A DNA stretch of 5,715 nt from Bacteroidales bacterium (GTDB lineage: Bacteria > Bacteroidota > Bacteroidia > Bacteroidales > JAADGE01), in NCBI GenBank assembly GCA_024762915.1, contig JANTGL010000184.1, positions 1 through 5,715 on the forward strand, read 5' to 3'. The first letter of the stretch is position 1. Every line of letters begins with the position of its first letter. A program made the translations under genes and the position numbers. This document shows, in pieces, positions 1 through 5,715 of this stretch. Under the pieces are notes generated by a model that saw only the letters and a program-made list of their open reading frames with translations, searched no databases and was not told where the DNA came from.

Positions 1-740
1 CCGTCAAAAACTATTTTATCGTTTTTTTGTAAATCTCCGATTTTGTGATAATATAATCTGTCAAATTGTGTTGAAACGGATAATTTGCTTCCGTCTTTCG
101 GTCGCTCAAACGTACTGTAATAAAAACCTTTGTTTCCTGTCCAAGAAATTCGACTGTCAAAAATATTAAATAAGGTATCCCCTGTTTGTTTTTTTGTTTT
201 CGTATTAATAACTACTATTTTTCTCCAATCCGAACCTTTTTCGGAAATTTGATATGCCAATAAACTTCCGTCTTTAGAAAAACTTGTTTCTCGCATTGAA
301 ACCGTACCGTTTTTGGAGAACGTATTCGGATCAATAAAAATTTGTTGTTTTTTACCCGGCGGTGTTGTTCGATATAAAACCCATTGGTTTTGCAATCCGT
401 TATTTTTAAAAAAATAATAATAATCTCCTTCTTTTACGGGGACAGTTAATCTTTCATACTTCAAAATTTGTTTCAATCTTGTTCTTATTGTATCTCTGAA
501 AGAAATTTTATCTAAATATGAAAAAGTTAATTCATTTTCAGCTTTAACCCATGCTTTTGTTTCATCCGAATTATCATCTTCAAGCCATCGATAAGGATCG
601 GCAACTTTGACTCCGTAATAAATATCTTCAATTGTATCTTTTCTTGTTTCGGGATAATTAAAATTACTGTTTTGAGCATTATTAATTTGACATGAAATCA
701 AAATACTAAATGTTGTAAAAAAAACTGTCGTGTATTTCAT
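1..740 (-). CDS. Prolyl oligopeptidase, S9A family lipoprotein (second copy), 3' part outside the window
   Basis: I translated this frame by hand from an ATG at 740; it stays open for 246 codons and runs off the left edge. The start MKYTTVFFTTF leads into a lipobox (L14-I15-S16-C17), so the product should be a lipoprotein exported by the Sec pathway. From about residue 27 (FNYPETRKDT) it follows the S9A N-terminal segment, including KVADPYRWLEDD, then enters the beta-propeller. It is clearly a paralog of the complete peptidase at 1129-3261: by hand count about 70 of 101 residues are identical over the stretch from FNYP to YRT. The catalytic domain (Ser, Asp, His) would lie beyond the edge, so activity cannot be judged. 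Expected role: an endopeptidase cutting short peptides after proline, outside the inner membrane. No Shine-Dalgarno sequence precedes the ATG. No frameshift or internal stop is seen in the visible part. Confidence 0.93.
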   Translation of the reverse strand, partial: MKYTTVFFTTFSILISCQINNAQNSNFNYPETRKDTIEDIYYGVKVADPYRWLEDDNSDETKAWVKAENELTFSYLDKISFRDTIRTRLKQILKYERLTVPVKEGDYYYFFKNNGLQNQWVLYRTTPPGKKQQIFIDPNTFSKNGTVSMRETSFSKDGSLLAYQISEKGSDWRKIVVINTKTKKQTGDTLFNIFDSRISWTGNKGFYYSTFERPKDGSKLSVSTQFDRLYYHKIGDLQKNDKIVFD

Positions 741-810
741 AACTTTATTTTAATAATATCCTGTGTCGTTATAAGGTTTTTAAAAAATGAATTAAACAAG
801 TTGTATTTCT

Positions 811-912
811 GTCATGCTAAACTAGTTTAAATTCATTAAGCCTTCGGGTTGAGTATCTTTATAAACATAAATAAATCAATAAATTAAGATCCTGAAACAA
901 GTTCAGAATGAC
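811..912. repeat. Imperfect inverted repeat, likely dispersed intergenic (MITE-like) element
   Basis: The left arm at 811-832 starts gtcatgctaaactagttt. The right arm at 891-912 reads, on the other strand, gtcattctgaacttgttt and onward. By hand 16 of 22 positions match. Just inside, agtatctt (852-859) also resembles the reverse complement of aagatcct (886-893), so the pairing may resume nearer the loop after an unpaired insert on the left side. From memory, the right-arm sequence is a common intergenic repeat in flavobacterial and related genomes; that is recall, not a search. The right arm looks intact and the left arm degraded. It could be a decayed mobile hairpin element or a relic of a transcription or RNA-processing signal. 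Confidence 0.55.
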
Positions 913-1040
913 ATTTAATTTATAACTGCACACATTTTACAAATTCATTTCATTTAATGTAGTTATATTTAACACAGCTTAATAATACAAATACTCAAAT
1001 TTCATTCCGTAAATTTAAAATTTTATTCCGAGAATAGTAA

Positions 1041-1071
1041 CAAAGTTTATATATTCATAAAATTAAGCAAA
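1041..1071 (-). promoter_or_regulatory. Candidate promoter for the second peptidase gene
   Basis: On the minus strand there is TTTG (1071-1068), a 19-nt spacer, then AAACTTTG (1048-1041). This is one base off the Bacteroidota -7 consensus TAnnTTTG, with the right spacing from a -33 TTTG. It lies immediately after the terminator of the upstream gene, where a new promoter would be needed. The start point would be near 1034, leaving a leader of about 290 nt before the ATG at 740, which is long. A promoter closer to the gene without a recognisable box remains possible. Confidence 0.35.
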
Positions 1072-1076
1072 ACGGT

Positions 1077-1106
1077 AAAAAAAAGCGCAGTTAAAAAACC
1101 ACGCTT
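1077..1106 (-). terminator. Intrinsic terminator after the prolyl oligopeptidase gene
   Basis: In the minus-strand RNA the stem AAGCGUGG pairs with CUGCGCUU (eight pairs, two of them G-U wobbles) around the 8-nt loop UUUUUUAA. The last two U of the 3' arm open a run of eight U in all. It begins about 22 nt after the stop codon of the peptidase gene. It is the only convincing terminator in the window and should end the glyA transcription unit. On the plus strand the hairpin is not followed by a T run, so it is one-directional. Confidence 0.8.
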
Positions 1107-1128
1107 AATATATTTGGTATAATTTAAT

Positions 1129-3261
1129 TTATTTTTCGAACGGATTTATCCCCATATTATACCATACAAATGCATACTTATCAGCGACTTGTTCAATTTG
1201 TTTTGAGGTAGGCGTTCCGGCTCCGTGTCCGGCATTAGTTTCAATTCGTATTAATAAAGGATTCGAGCTTTTTGCTTTGGCTTGCAATGTTGCAGCAAAT
1301 TTAAATGAATGTGCGGGAACAACGCGATCGTCATGATCGGCAGTTGTTATCAAAGTTGCCGGATAATTAACACTGTCTTTAATAGCATGAACGGGTGAAT
1401 AATTTAATAAATATTTAAACATTTCTTCCGAATCTTCAGAAGTTCCGTAATCACTTGCCCAACCGGCTCCGGCCGTAAATTTGTGATAACGCAACATATC
1501 CATTACACCGACGGCAGGTAAAGCTACTTTTGCCAAATCAGGACGTTGCGTCATGGTTGCTCCGATAAGCAATCCGCCGTTTGAACCACCGGCAATTGCA
1601 AGATAATCAGTTGACGTATACTTTTCTTTAAATAAATATTCTGCTGCTGCTATAAAATCGTCAAAAACATTTTGTTTATGCATTCTTGTTCCGGCTTTAT
1701 GCCATTTTTCCCCATATTCACCTCCGCCGCGGATATTCGGTTGTGCATAAATACCGCCGTTTTCTAACCAGACTAATTTTCTTAAGTCAAATCCCGGTTT
1801 TAAACTGATGTTAAATCCTCCGTATGCATATAAATAAGTCGGATTTTTACCGTTTAATTTTATCCCTTTTTTATAAACAATAAACATAGGAATTTTCGTT
1901 CCGTCCTTACTTTTATAAAAAACTTGTTTCGTTTCAAAATCTTCGGGGTTAAATTCAATATTCGGCTTCCAATATAATCCGGATGTTCCGTTTTTAATAT
2001 CATACTTAAAAATAGTTGCAGGATATGTGAATGAAGTGAAAGTATAATATAATGTTGTATCTTCTTTTTTTGCTCCGAAACCATAGCTTGTTCCTATTGA
2101 AGGAAGCTCAACTTCTCTTACTTTTTTTCCCTTGTAATCATATTGAATAACTTGAGATTTTACATCAACCATATAGGATGCAAATATATAACCGCCTCCG
2201 GTATTTACGGATAATACATTTTCTGTTTCGGGAATAAGGTCTTTCCAATTTTCAGCTTGAGGAGCTGATGCATCAACTTCGACAAGTCTGTTGTTTGGTG
2301 CTTTATAATTTGTTGATATCAATAAACGCGTACCGTCATTATCAACAATAAACAAATCACTTTCAAAACCTTCCGTTACAGGGATTATTTTACTGTTTTC
2401 AAGTGATAAATCGTTAATATACAGCTCGTTACCGCTTGTACTTTCGGCAGCTGAAATAACTAAAAATCTTTGATCTTCAGTTAAATAAGCACCGATATAT
2501 CTTCTTTTTTGATTTTCTCCGCCAAAAATTAATTCATCATCTTTTTGTGCTGTTCCCAGTTTATGAAAATACAATTTATGATATTGAGTAAGTCCGGATA
2601 ACTGGCTTCCTTCTTTCGGTTTATCGTAACTGCTGTAATAAAACCCTTCATTTCCTTTCCAGGCAAGACCGCTGAATTTTATATCTTTCAAAGTATCTTC
2701 AATTTGTTTTTTACTTTCCGCATCAAGAATAATTACTTTTCTCCAATCCGAACCGCCTTCCGAAATTTGATAGGCAAGTAATGAACCGTCTTTTGTAAAA
2801 CTTACACCTCCTAATGAAACCGTTCCGTCTTCAGAAAATGTATTGGGATCAAGAAAAACTTCAGCATCTTTTCCGAGATCTTTAGTTCGATACATTACAT
2901 ATTGATTCTGAAGTCCGTTGTTTTTATAGAAATAATAATAGTCTCCTTTTTTTGAAGGTGCCGATATTTTTTCATAATTCCAAATTTCTTCTAATCTGCT
3001 TTTAATTTTATCTTTAAACGGAATATTATTCAGATATGAAAAAGTAAAATTATTTTCAGCTTTCACCCAAGCTTTTGTTTCTTCGGAATTATCATCTTCT
3101 AACCAACGGTACGGATCGGCAACTTTTGTTCCGAAATAATCATCCACAACCGTATCTTTTCTTGTATCGGGATAGTTAAATTCTTTTTCTTTCACGTTTT
3201 TTTGATTACAAGAACTTATTAAAATCAATAAGCTCGACAGACTCAGAATTAAATATTTCAT
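1129..3261 (-). CDS. Prolyl oligopeptidase, S9A family lipoprotein (complete)
   Basis: A 710-residue serine endopeptidase of family S9A that cleaves short peptides on the C-terminal side of proline. Residues 1-18 are a lipoprotein signal with lipobox I15-S16-S17-C18, so the mature enzyme should be anchored to a membrane facing the periplasm or outside. The N-terminal segment (about 28-95, with KVADPYRWLEDD) and the C-terminal part (about 445-710) form the alpha/beta-hydrolase domain. The beta-propeller that limits substrate size lies between them. Catalytic residues by comparison with porcine POP: Ser560 in GGSNGG, Asp644 in DHDDRVVP, His679 in AGHGAG. The oxyanion Tyr480 (YGGFN), Trp601 and substrate-binding Arg646 are all present, so it should be active. 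The length fits the family plus a signal. The start is 34 nt after the stop of the membrane-protein gene, which suggests co-transcription; a terminator follows. No Shine-Dalgarno sequence. The related partial gene at 1-740 is a paralog. Confidence 0.96.
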   Translation of the reverse strand: MKYLILSLSSLLILISSCNQKNVKEKEFNYPDTRKDTVVDDYFGTKVADPYRWLEDDNSEETKAWVKAENNFTFSYLNNIPFKDKIKSRLEEIWNYEKISAPSKKGDYYYFYKNNGLQNQYVMYRTKDLGKDAEVFLDPNTFSEDGTVSLGGVSFTKDGSLLAYQISEGGSDWRKVIILDAESKKQIEDTLKDIKFSGLAWKGNEGFYYSSYDKPKEGSQLSGLTQYHKLYFHKLGTAQKDDELIFGGENQKRRYIGAYLTEDQRFLVISAAESTSGNELYINDLSLENSKIIPVTEGFESDLFIVDNDGTRLLISTNYKAPNNRLVEVDASAPQAENWKDLIPETENVLSVNTGGGYIFASYMVDVKSQVIQYDYKGKKVREVELPSIGTSYGFGAKKEDTTLYYTFTSFTYPATIFKYDIKNGTSGLYWKPNIEFNPEDFETKQVFYKSKDGTKIPMFIVYKKGIKLNGKNPTYLYAYGGFNISLKPGFDLRKLVWLENGGIYAQPNIRGGGEYGEKWHKAGTRMHKQNVFDDFIAAAEYLFKEKYTSTDYLAIAGGSNGGLLIGATMTQRPDLAKVALPAVGVMDMLRYHKFTAGAGWASDYGTSEDSEEMFKYLLNYSPVHAIKDSVNYPATLITTADHDDRVVPAHSFKFAATLQAKAKSSNPLLIRIETNAGHGAGTPTSKQIEQVADKYAFVWYNMGINPFEK

Positions 3262-3295
3262 AACTCATTTATTTAGTGAATATAATATTAAGTTT

Positions 3296-3790
3296 CTACA
3301 AAATTAAATCTTCAGCTTTCTTAGTTTTATCTTTTTGGTGACCCAATATCCTGCCTATAATTAATCCGAAGGTAAAGCCGGATAATAATCCCCATTTTAC
3401 AAAACCGGGCTCGACTAAATAAGTTGCGCCGCCAAATAAAATTGCACCTATTAAAAGACCGATAAAAGAATAAACAGATACATAGTATTGTTCGGGTACC
3501 AATCCGTGTTTTAATTTTAAATGTTTAACAATTGTATCGTTTCTTTTTTCATATTCTGCACGTTTTCTAGGAGAACCGTTAATGAATTCCGGTAATCTGT
3601 TTACAATATCTTCTATTTCTGTTTTGAAATTACGGCATGTTTCACAATTGTCGGAAAAAACATCTATGCGTTCATTGATTCTTTCCAAACGGTCAATTTT
3701 AAAGAACTTGTAATCTCTTTTGAAAATTTCTTCTTTTTTCAATTCAATTTCATTATTCAAGTTCTTTGACCAAACTTTTAACTTTCCCAT
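3296..3790 (-). CDS. Unrecognised 164-residue protein with charged N-terminal region and two glycine-rich membrane segments
   Basis: I do not recognise the family. Residues 1-100 are soluble and highly charged, probably helical (about 11-48 rich in K, E, R, with possible coiled-coil character). They contain Cys49-x2-Cys52 and His90-x4-His95, a spacing that could bind a metal, though this is only a pattern. Two membrane segments follow, about 104-126 and 131-150, joined by a short VEPGF turn. The second carries glycine at 134, 138, 142, 146 and 150, and the first has G111 and G115. The tail (HQKDKTKK) is basic, so by the positive-inside rule both ends are probably cytoplasmic. There is no signal peptide. 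The ATG lies 8 nt after the glyA stop codon, and the peptidase gene starts 34 nt downstream, so it very likely shares their transcript. Real coding is supported by the tight spacing, the length and an ordered domain layout. Function unknown. Confidence 0.82.
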   Translation of the reverse strand: MGKLKVWSKNLNNEIELKKEEIFKRDYKFFKIDRLERINERIDVFSDNCETCRNFKTEIEDIVNRLPEFINGSPRKRAEYEKRNDTIVKHLKLKHGLVPEQYYVSVYSFIGLLIGAILFGGATYLVEPGFVKWGLLSGFTFGLIIGRILGHQKDKTKKAEDLIL

Positions 3791-3798
3791 AACTAATT

Positions 3799-5079
3799 CT
3801 AATGTGTTGTTAAAGGGAAATCTTTCATTAAATCATTAACTTCTGCTCTGACTTCAGCAATAAGTTCCTCATTTCCCGGGTCAAGAATAACTCTGTCAAT
3901 TTTATCAACAATAACAGTCATTAAATTTTCTTTAACGCCTCTTGTCGTAATAGCAGGTGTCCCGACACGAATACCGGAGGTTTGAAAGGGTGAACGTGAA
4001 TCGAAAGGGACCATATTTTTATTTATGGTTATATCGGCTTTCTCTAATGCTTTTTCGACAATTTTACCTGAAGTTTCGGGAACTTTAGTTCGTAAATCAA
4101 TTAACATTGAATGATTATCGGTTCCGCCGGAAATTACTTTATAACCTTTTGCGGTAAAAGCATCTGCCAATGCTTTAGAATTCTTTAAAACTTGTTTTTG
4201 ATAATCTCTGAATTCATCTGTTAAAGCTTCACCGAAAGCAACAGCTTTTGCCGCAATAATATGTTCCAGGGGTCCGCCCTGGGTACCGGGAAATACGGCA
4301 CTGTCCAAAACAGCAGACATTTTTTTGATTATGCCTTTGGGTGTTTTTTTACCCATCGGATTATCAAAATCTTGTCCCATCATAATTAAACCGCCGCGGG
4401 GTCCTCTTAATGTTTTATGTGTTGTAGTGGTTATTATATGTGCGTAAGGCAAAGGATTCTTTAACAGTCCGGCTGCAATTAAACCGGCAGGATGTGAAAT
4501 ATCAAACATCAATAATGCGCCGACTTTATCGGCAATATTTCGCATTCTTTCATAGTCCCAATCACGAGAATATGCCGATGCACCACCTACAATTAATTTT
4601 GGTTTTTCTTTTAAGGCAAGCTCTTCCATTTCATCATAATCAACAATCCCGGTTTCTTCTTTAACATTATAAGAAACAGCATTATACAAAATTCCGGAAT
4701 AATTAACGAAAGAACCGTGTGTGAGGTGACCGCCATGCGATAAATTCAATCCTAAAAATGTATCACCCGGTTTTAAAACAGCTAACATAACGGCAGCATT
4801 TGCCTGTGCACCCGAATGCGGTTGAACATTTGCCCATTCTGCACCGAATAATTCTTTCACTCTGTCAATTGCAAGTTGTTCGGTTTGATCTACAATTTGA
4901 CACCCGCCGTAATATCTTTTTCCGGGATACCCTTCGGCATATTTATTTGTCAACGGTGAACCCATTGCTTCCATCACTTGTTTGCTTACAAAATTTTCGG
5001 ATGCAATAAGTTCAATACCTCTTTTTTGACGATTTAATTCTTGTTCTATTAAATCAAATATTTTTGTATCTCTTTTCAT
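3799..5079 (-). CDS. glyA: Serine hydroxymethyltransferase (glycine hydroxymethyltransferase)
   Basis: A 426-residue PLP enzyme of the cytoplasm that converts serine and tetrahydrofolate to glycine and 5,10-methylene-tetrahydrofolate, the main source of one-carbon units. The Schiff-base lysine is Lys222 in TTTTHKT. By alignment from memory with E. coli GlyA, other key residues are Tyr47 and Glu49 (NKYAEG), Tyr57 (GKRYYGG), His118 (HGGHLTHGS), Asp193 and His196 (DISHPAGL) and the carboxylate-binding Arg371 (SGIRVGTPAIT). All are intact. Compared with E. coli there are about 13 extra residues between GGLI (229-232) and SAVFPG (260-265), containing GKKTPKG, a loop I associate with Bacteroidota GlyA. 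The ATG at 5079 fits the usual N-terminus (MKRDTKIFDLIEQE) and lies about 22 nt after the predicted transcription start. First gene of a probable three-gene unit with the membrane protein and the peptidase. Confidence 0.98.
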   Translation of the reverse strand: MKRDTKIFDLIEQELNRQKRGIELIASENFVSKQVMEAMGSPLTNKYAEGYPGKRYYGGCQIVDQTEQLAIDRVKELFGAEWANVQPHSGAQANAAVMLAVLKPGDTFLGLNLSHGGHLTHGSFVNYSGILYNAVSYNVKEETGIVDYDEMEELALKEKPKLIVGGASAYSRDWDYERMRNIADKVGALLMFDISHPAGLIAAGLLKNPLPYAHIITTTTHKTLRGPRGGLIMMGQDFDNPMGKKTPKGIIKKMSAVLDSAVFPGTQGGPLEHIIAAKAVAFGEALTDEFRDYQKQVLKNSKALADAFTAKGYKVISGGTDNHSMLIDLRTKVPETSGKIVEKALEKADITINKNMVPFDSRSPFQTSGIRVGTPAITTRGVKENLMTVIVDKIDRVILDPGNEELIAEVRAEVNDLMKDFPLTTH

Positions 5080-5108
5080 ATGTTTATTTTTTTATCTGAT
5101 AATTCATG

Positions 5109-5116
5109 CAAATTTA
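5109..5116 (-). promoter_or_regulatory. Promoter -7 box of glyA
   Basis: On the minus strand TAAATTTG is an exact match to the Bacteroidota -7 consensus TAnnTTTG. Transcription should start near 5101, giving a leader of a little over 20 nt before the glyA ATG at 5079. No TTTG or TTG is found at the usual -33 distance; the nearest TTG is about 30 nt upstream, which is too far. The leader has no Shine-Dalgarno sequence but is A-rich next to the start, as is common in this phylum. The box lies in the 95-nt gap after the MmcQ-like gene, so glyA can be expressed separately from it. Confidence 0.65.
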
Positions 5117-5174
5117 AAAAAGAATAACGGAATTTTATTACTAAATCAACTTATAAAAACGTATTATAAAACAT

Positions 5175-5531
5175 TTATTTACGCAGAATCAGGTTCTGTT
5201 GTTTTTTAGGCAGACTTGAAACAACTAAATTATATGAATTATCAATAAGATCCGTAATAAATCGATTTGATAAACTGCCGTCAATCTTTATGTTTATCCA
5301 ATGTTTTTTATTAAAATGATAAGCACCCGAAATATTTTTATTTGTTTCAATCAATTTCACTACATCTTCAGGTTTTGCTTTTAAGGTAATTGAAAATTCT
5401 TTTTCTAAATTCGTAACAGCAAACATTTTATTTAAGACTTTCATAACCAAAGTCGTTTCATCAAAAGGAAACGTTTCGATTACACTTTTTTTATTCAAAC
5501 AATATTCTCTGAAAGATTCTATATTCATCAT
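5175..5531 (-). CDS. MmcQ/YjbR family DNA-binding-like protein
   Basis: A 118-residue protein (117 if the second of two adjacent ATGs, at 5528, is used; family members usually begin MNIE/MNVE, which favours the second). It matches the MmcQ/YjbR family along its full length: N-terminal FREYCLNKKSVIETFPFDETTLVMKV, the KMFAVTNL strand, SITLKAKPEDV, then YHFNKKHWINI and the C-terminal DLIDNSYNLVVSSLPKK. The family has a CyaY-like alpha/beta fold, is small and cytoplasmic, and is often annotated as DNA-binding on structural grounds; its true role is poorly known. There is no signal or membrane segment. The gene is separated from glyA by 95 nt that contain the glyA promoter, so it is probably its own unit or only partly read through. 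No clear terminator follows it. Confidence 0.93.
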   Translation of the reverse strand: MMNIESFREYCLNKKSVIETFPFDETTLVMKVLNKMFAVTNLEKEFSITLKAKPEDVVKLIETNKNISGAYHFNKKHWINIKIDGSLSNRFITDLIDNSYNLVVSSLPKKQQNLILRK

Positions 5532-5577
5532 TTAAATTTAATTTTAACTTGTTTTAACAATTTCATTTATAAGGCAA

Positions 5578-5613
5578 TAAAAATACTTTTTTTTCTGTTA
5601 TAAATAAAACAAA
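5578..5613 (-). promoter_or_regulatory. Weak candidate promoter for the MmcQ-like gene
   Basis: On the minus strand TTTG (5613-5610) is followed after 24 nt by TATTTTTA (5585-5578), one base off TAnnTTTG. The spacer is longer than the usual 19-21 nt. It is in a plausible place, about 47 nt before the ATG at 5531, but the region is so rich in T runs that a chance match is likely. Confidence 0.2.
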
Positions 5614-5666
5614 AAAATATTTTATGAAATATTCATTAAAAAAAGAGTATTTTTATAAAAAATGTA

Positions 5667-5674
5667 TAACTTTG
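5667..5674 (+). promoter_or_regulatory. Promoter -7 box of the divergent gene at the right edge
   Basis: TAACTTTG is an exact match to the Bacteroidota -7 consensus TAnnTTTG on the plus strand. The start point would be near 5681, about 25 nt before an ATG at 5706. No -33 TTTG is found at the expected place. The spacing from box to start codon is close to that seen for glyA in this same window, which supports a real promoter. Confidence 0.55.
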
Positions 5675-5705
5675 TATTATAATCTAATATTATAATTTTA
5701 ATAAA

Positions 5706-5715
5706 ATGAAAAAAA
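5706..5715 (+). CDS. Start of a divergent plus-strand gene, cut off by the window edge
   Basis: Only ATG AAA AAA and one more A are visible. MKK at the N-terminus is typical of exported Bacteroidota proteins, and the ATG lies about 30 nt after a consensus -7 box with an A/T-rich leader and no Shine-Dalgarno sequence. Nothing can be said about the product. The call rests on promoter spacing alone and the ATG could be a chance one. Confidence 0.45.

Larger units (their letters stand above)
741..1076. other. Intergenic region between the tandem peptidase genes
   Basis: About 340 bases between the second peptidase gene and the terminator of the first. It is very AT-rich and I find no convincing reading frame. 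It holds a candidate promoter at 1041-1071 and an imperfect inverted repeat at 811-912, both listed separately. If that promoter is used, most of the region is a transcribed leader of roughly 290 nt. I see no riboswitch fold that I can name and no Shine-Dalgarno sequence near the start at 740. Confidence 0.6.

Noticed and set aside
741..1076. Small gene or named riboswitch in the gap between the peptidases
   Set aside because: Stops are frequent in the frames I read, there is no coding pattern, and no fold or conserved core that I can name.
1860..2084. Open frame of 74 codons on the minus strand
   Set aside because: It lies inside the prolyl oligopeptidase gene in another frame and shows no domain or sensible composition.
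1..3261. Idea that the two peptidase frames are one broken gene
   Set aside because: Each has its own ATG, lipoprotein signal and S9A N-terminal segment, and the right-hand one is complete with its full catalytic triad.
4440..4664. Open frame of 74 codons on the plus strand
   Set aside because: It is antisense to glyA, which is unmistakable in its own frame; no promoter or family likeness.
4800..5009. Open frame of 69 codons on the plus strand
   Set aside because: Antisense to the N-terminal part of glyA and explained by its codon pattern.
5151..5174. Possible terminator after the MmcQ-like gene
   Set aside because: The only pairing is between short TTATAA boxes that are themselves palindromic, with no G/C pairs in the stem; too weak to call.

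Overview
The window is AT-rich and looks like chromosomal DNA of a Bacteroidota bacterium. The main reasons are two -7 boxes of the phylum type (TAnnTTTG), starts without Shine-Dalgarno sequences but with A/T-rich leaders, and a serine hydroxymethyltransferase carrying an extra loop that I associate with Bacteroidota GlyA. An intergenic copy of a gtcat-ctgaact-gtttcag type inverted repeat, which I recall as common in flavobacterial and related genomes, points the same way. The exact genus cannot be told from this sequence.

Almost all genes lie on the minus strand. In transcription order they are: a small MmcQ/YjbR-family protein (5531 to 5175); glyA, serine hydroxymethyltransferase (5079 to 3799), with its own clear promoter; an unrecognised 164-residue protein with a charged N-terminal region and a glycine-rich double membrane segment (3790 to 3296); a complete S9A prolyl oligopeptidase lipoprotein (3261 to 1129); a strong intrinsic terminator (1106 to 1077); and the N-terminal third of a second, closely related S9A prolyl oligopeptidase lipoprotein (740 to beyond the left edge). 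At the far right a plus-strand promoter and the first codons of a divergent gene (ATG AAA AAA) are visible.

The spacing (8 nt between glyA and the membrane protein, 34 nt to the peptidase, no terminator in between) suggests that these three genes form one transcription unit starting at the glyA promoter and ending at the terminator. GlyA makes glycine and one-carbon units in the cytoplasm. The peptidase is exported and should cleave short proline-containing peptides outside the inner membrane. The role of the membrane protein is unknown, and the grouping need not mean a shared pathway. The second peptidase gene sits after the terminator with a candidate promoter of its own and a long leader that contains the dispersed repeat.

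This is mostly an ordinary housekeeping region. The points worth a second look are the unknown protein (CxxC plus HxxxxH, and a five-glycine zipper in the second membrane segment), the tandem peptidase paralogs, and the repeat inside the leader of the second one. I see no defence system, mobile gene, CRISPR array, tRNA or rRNA.
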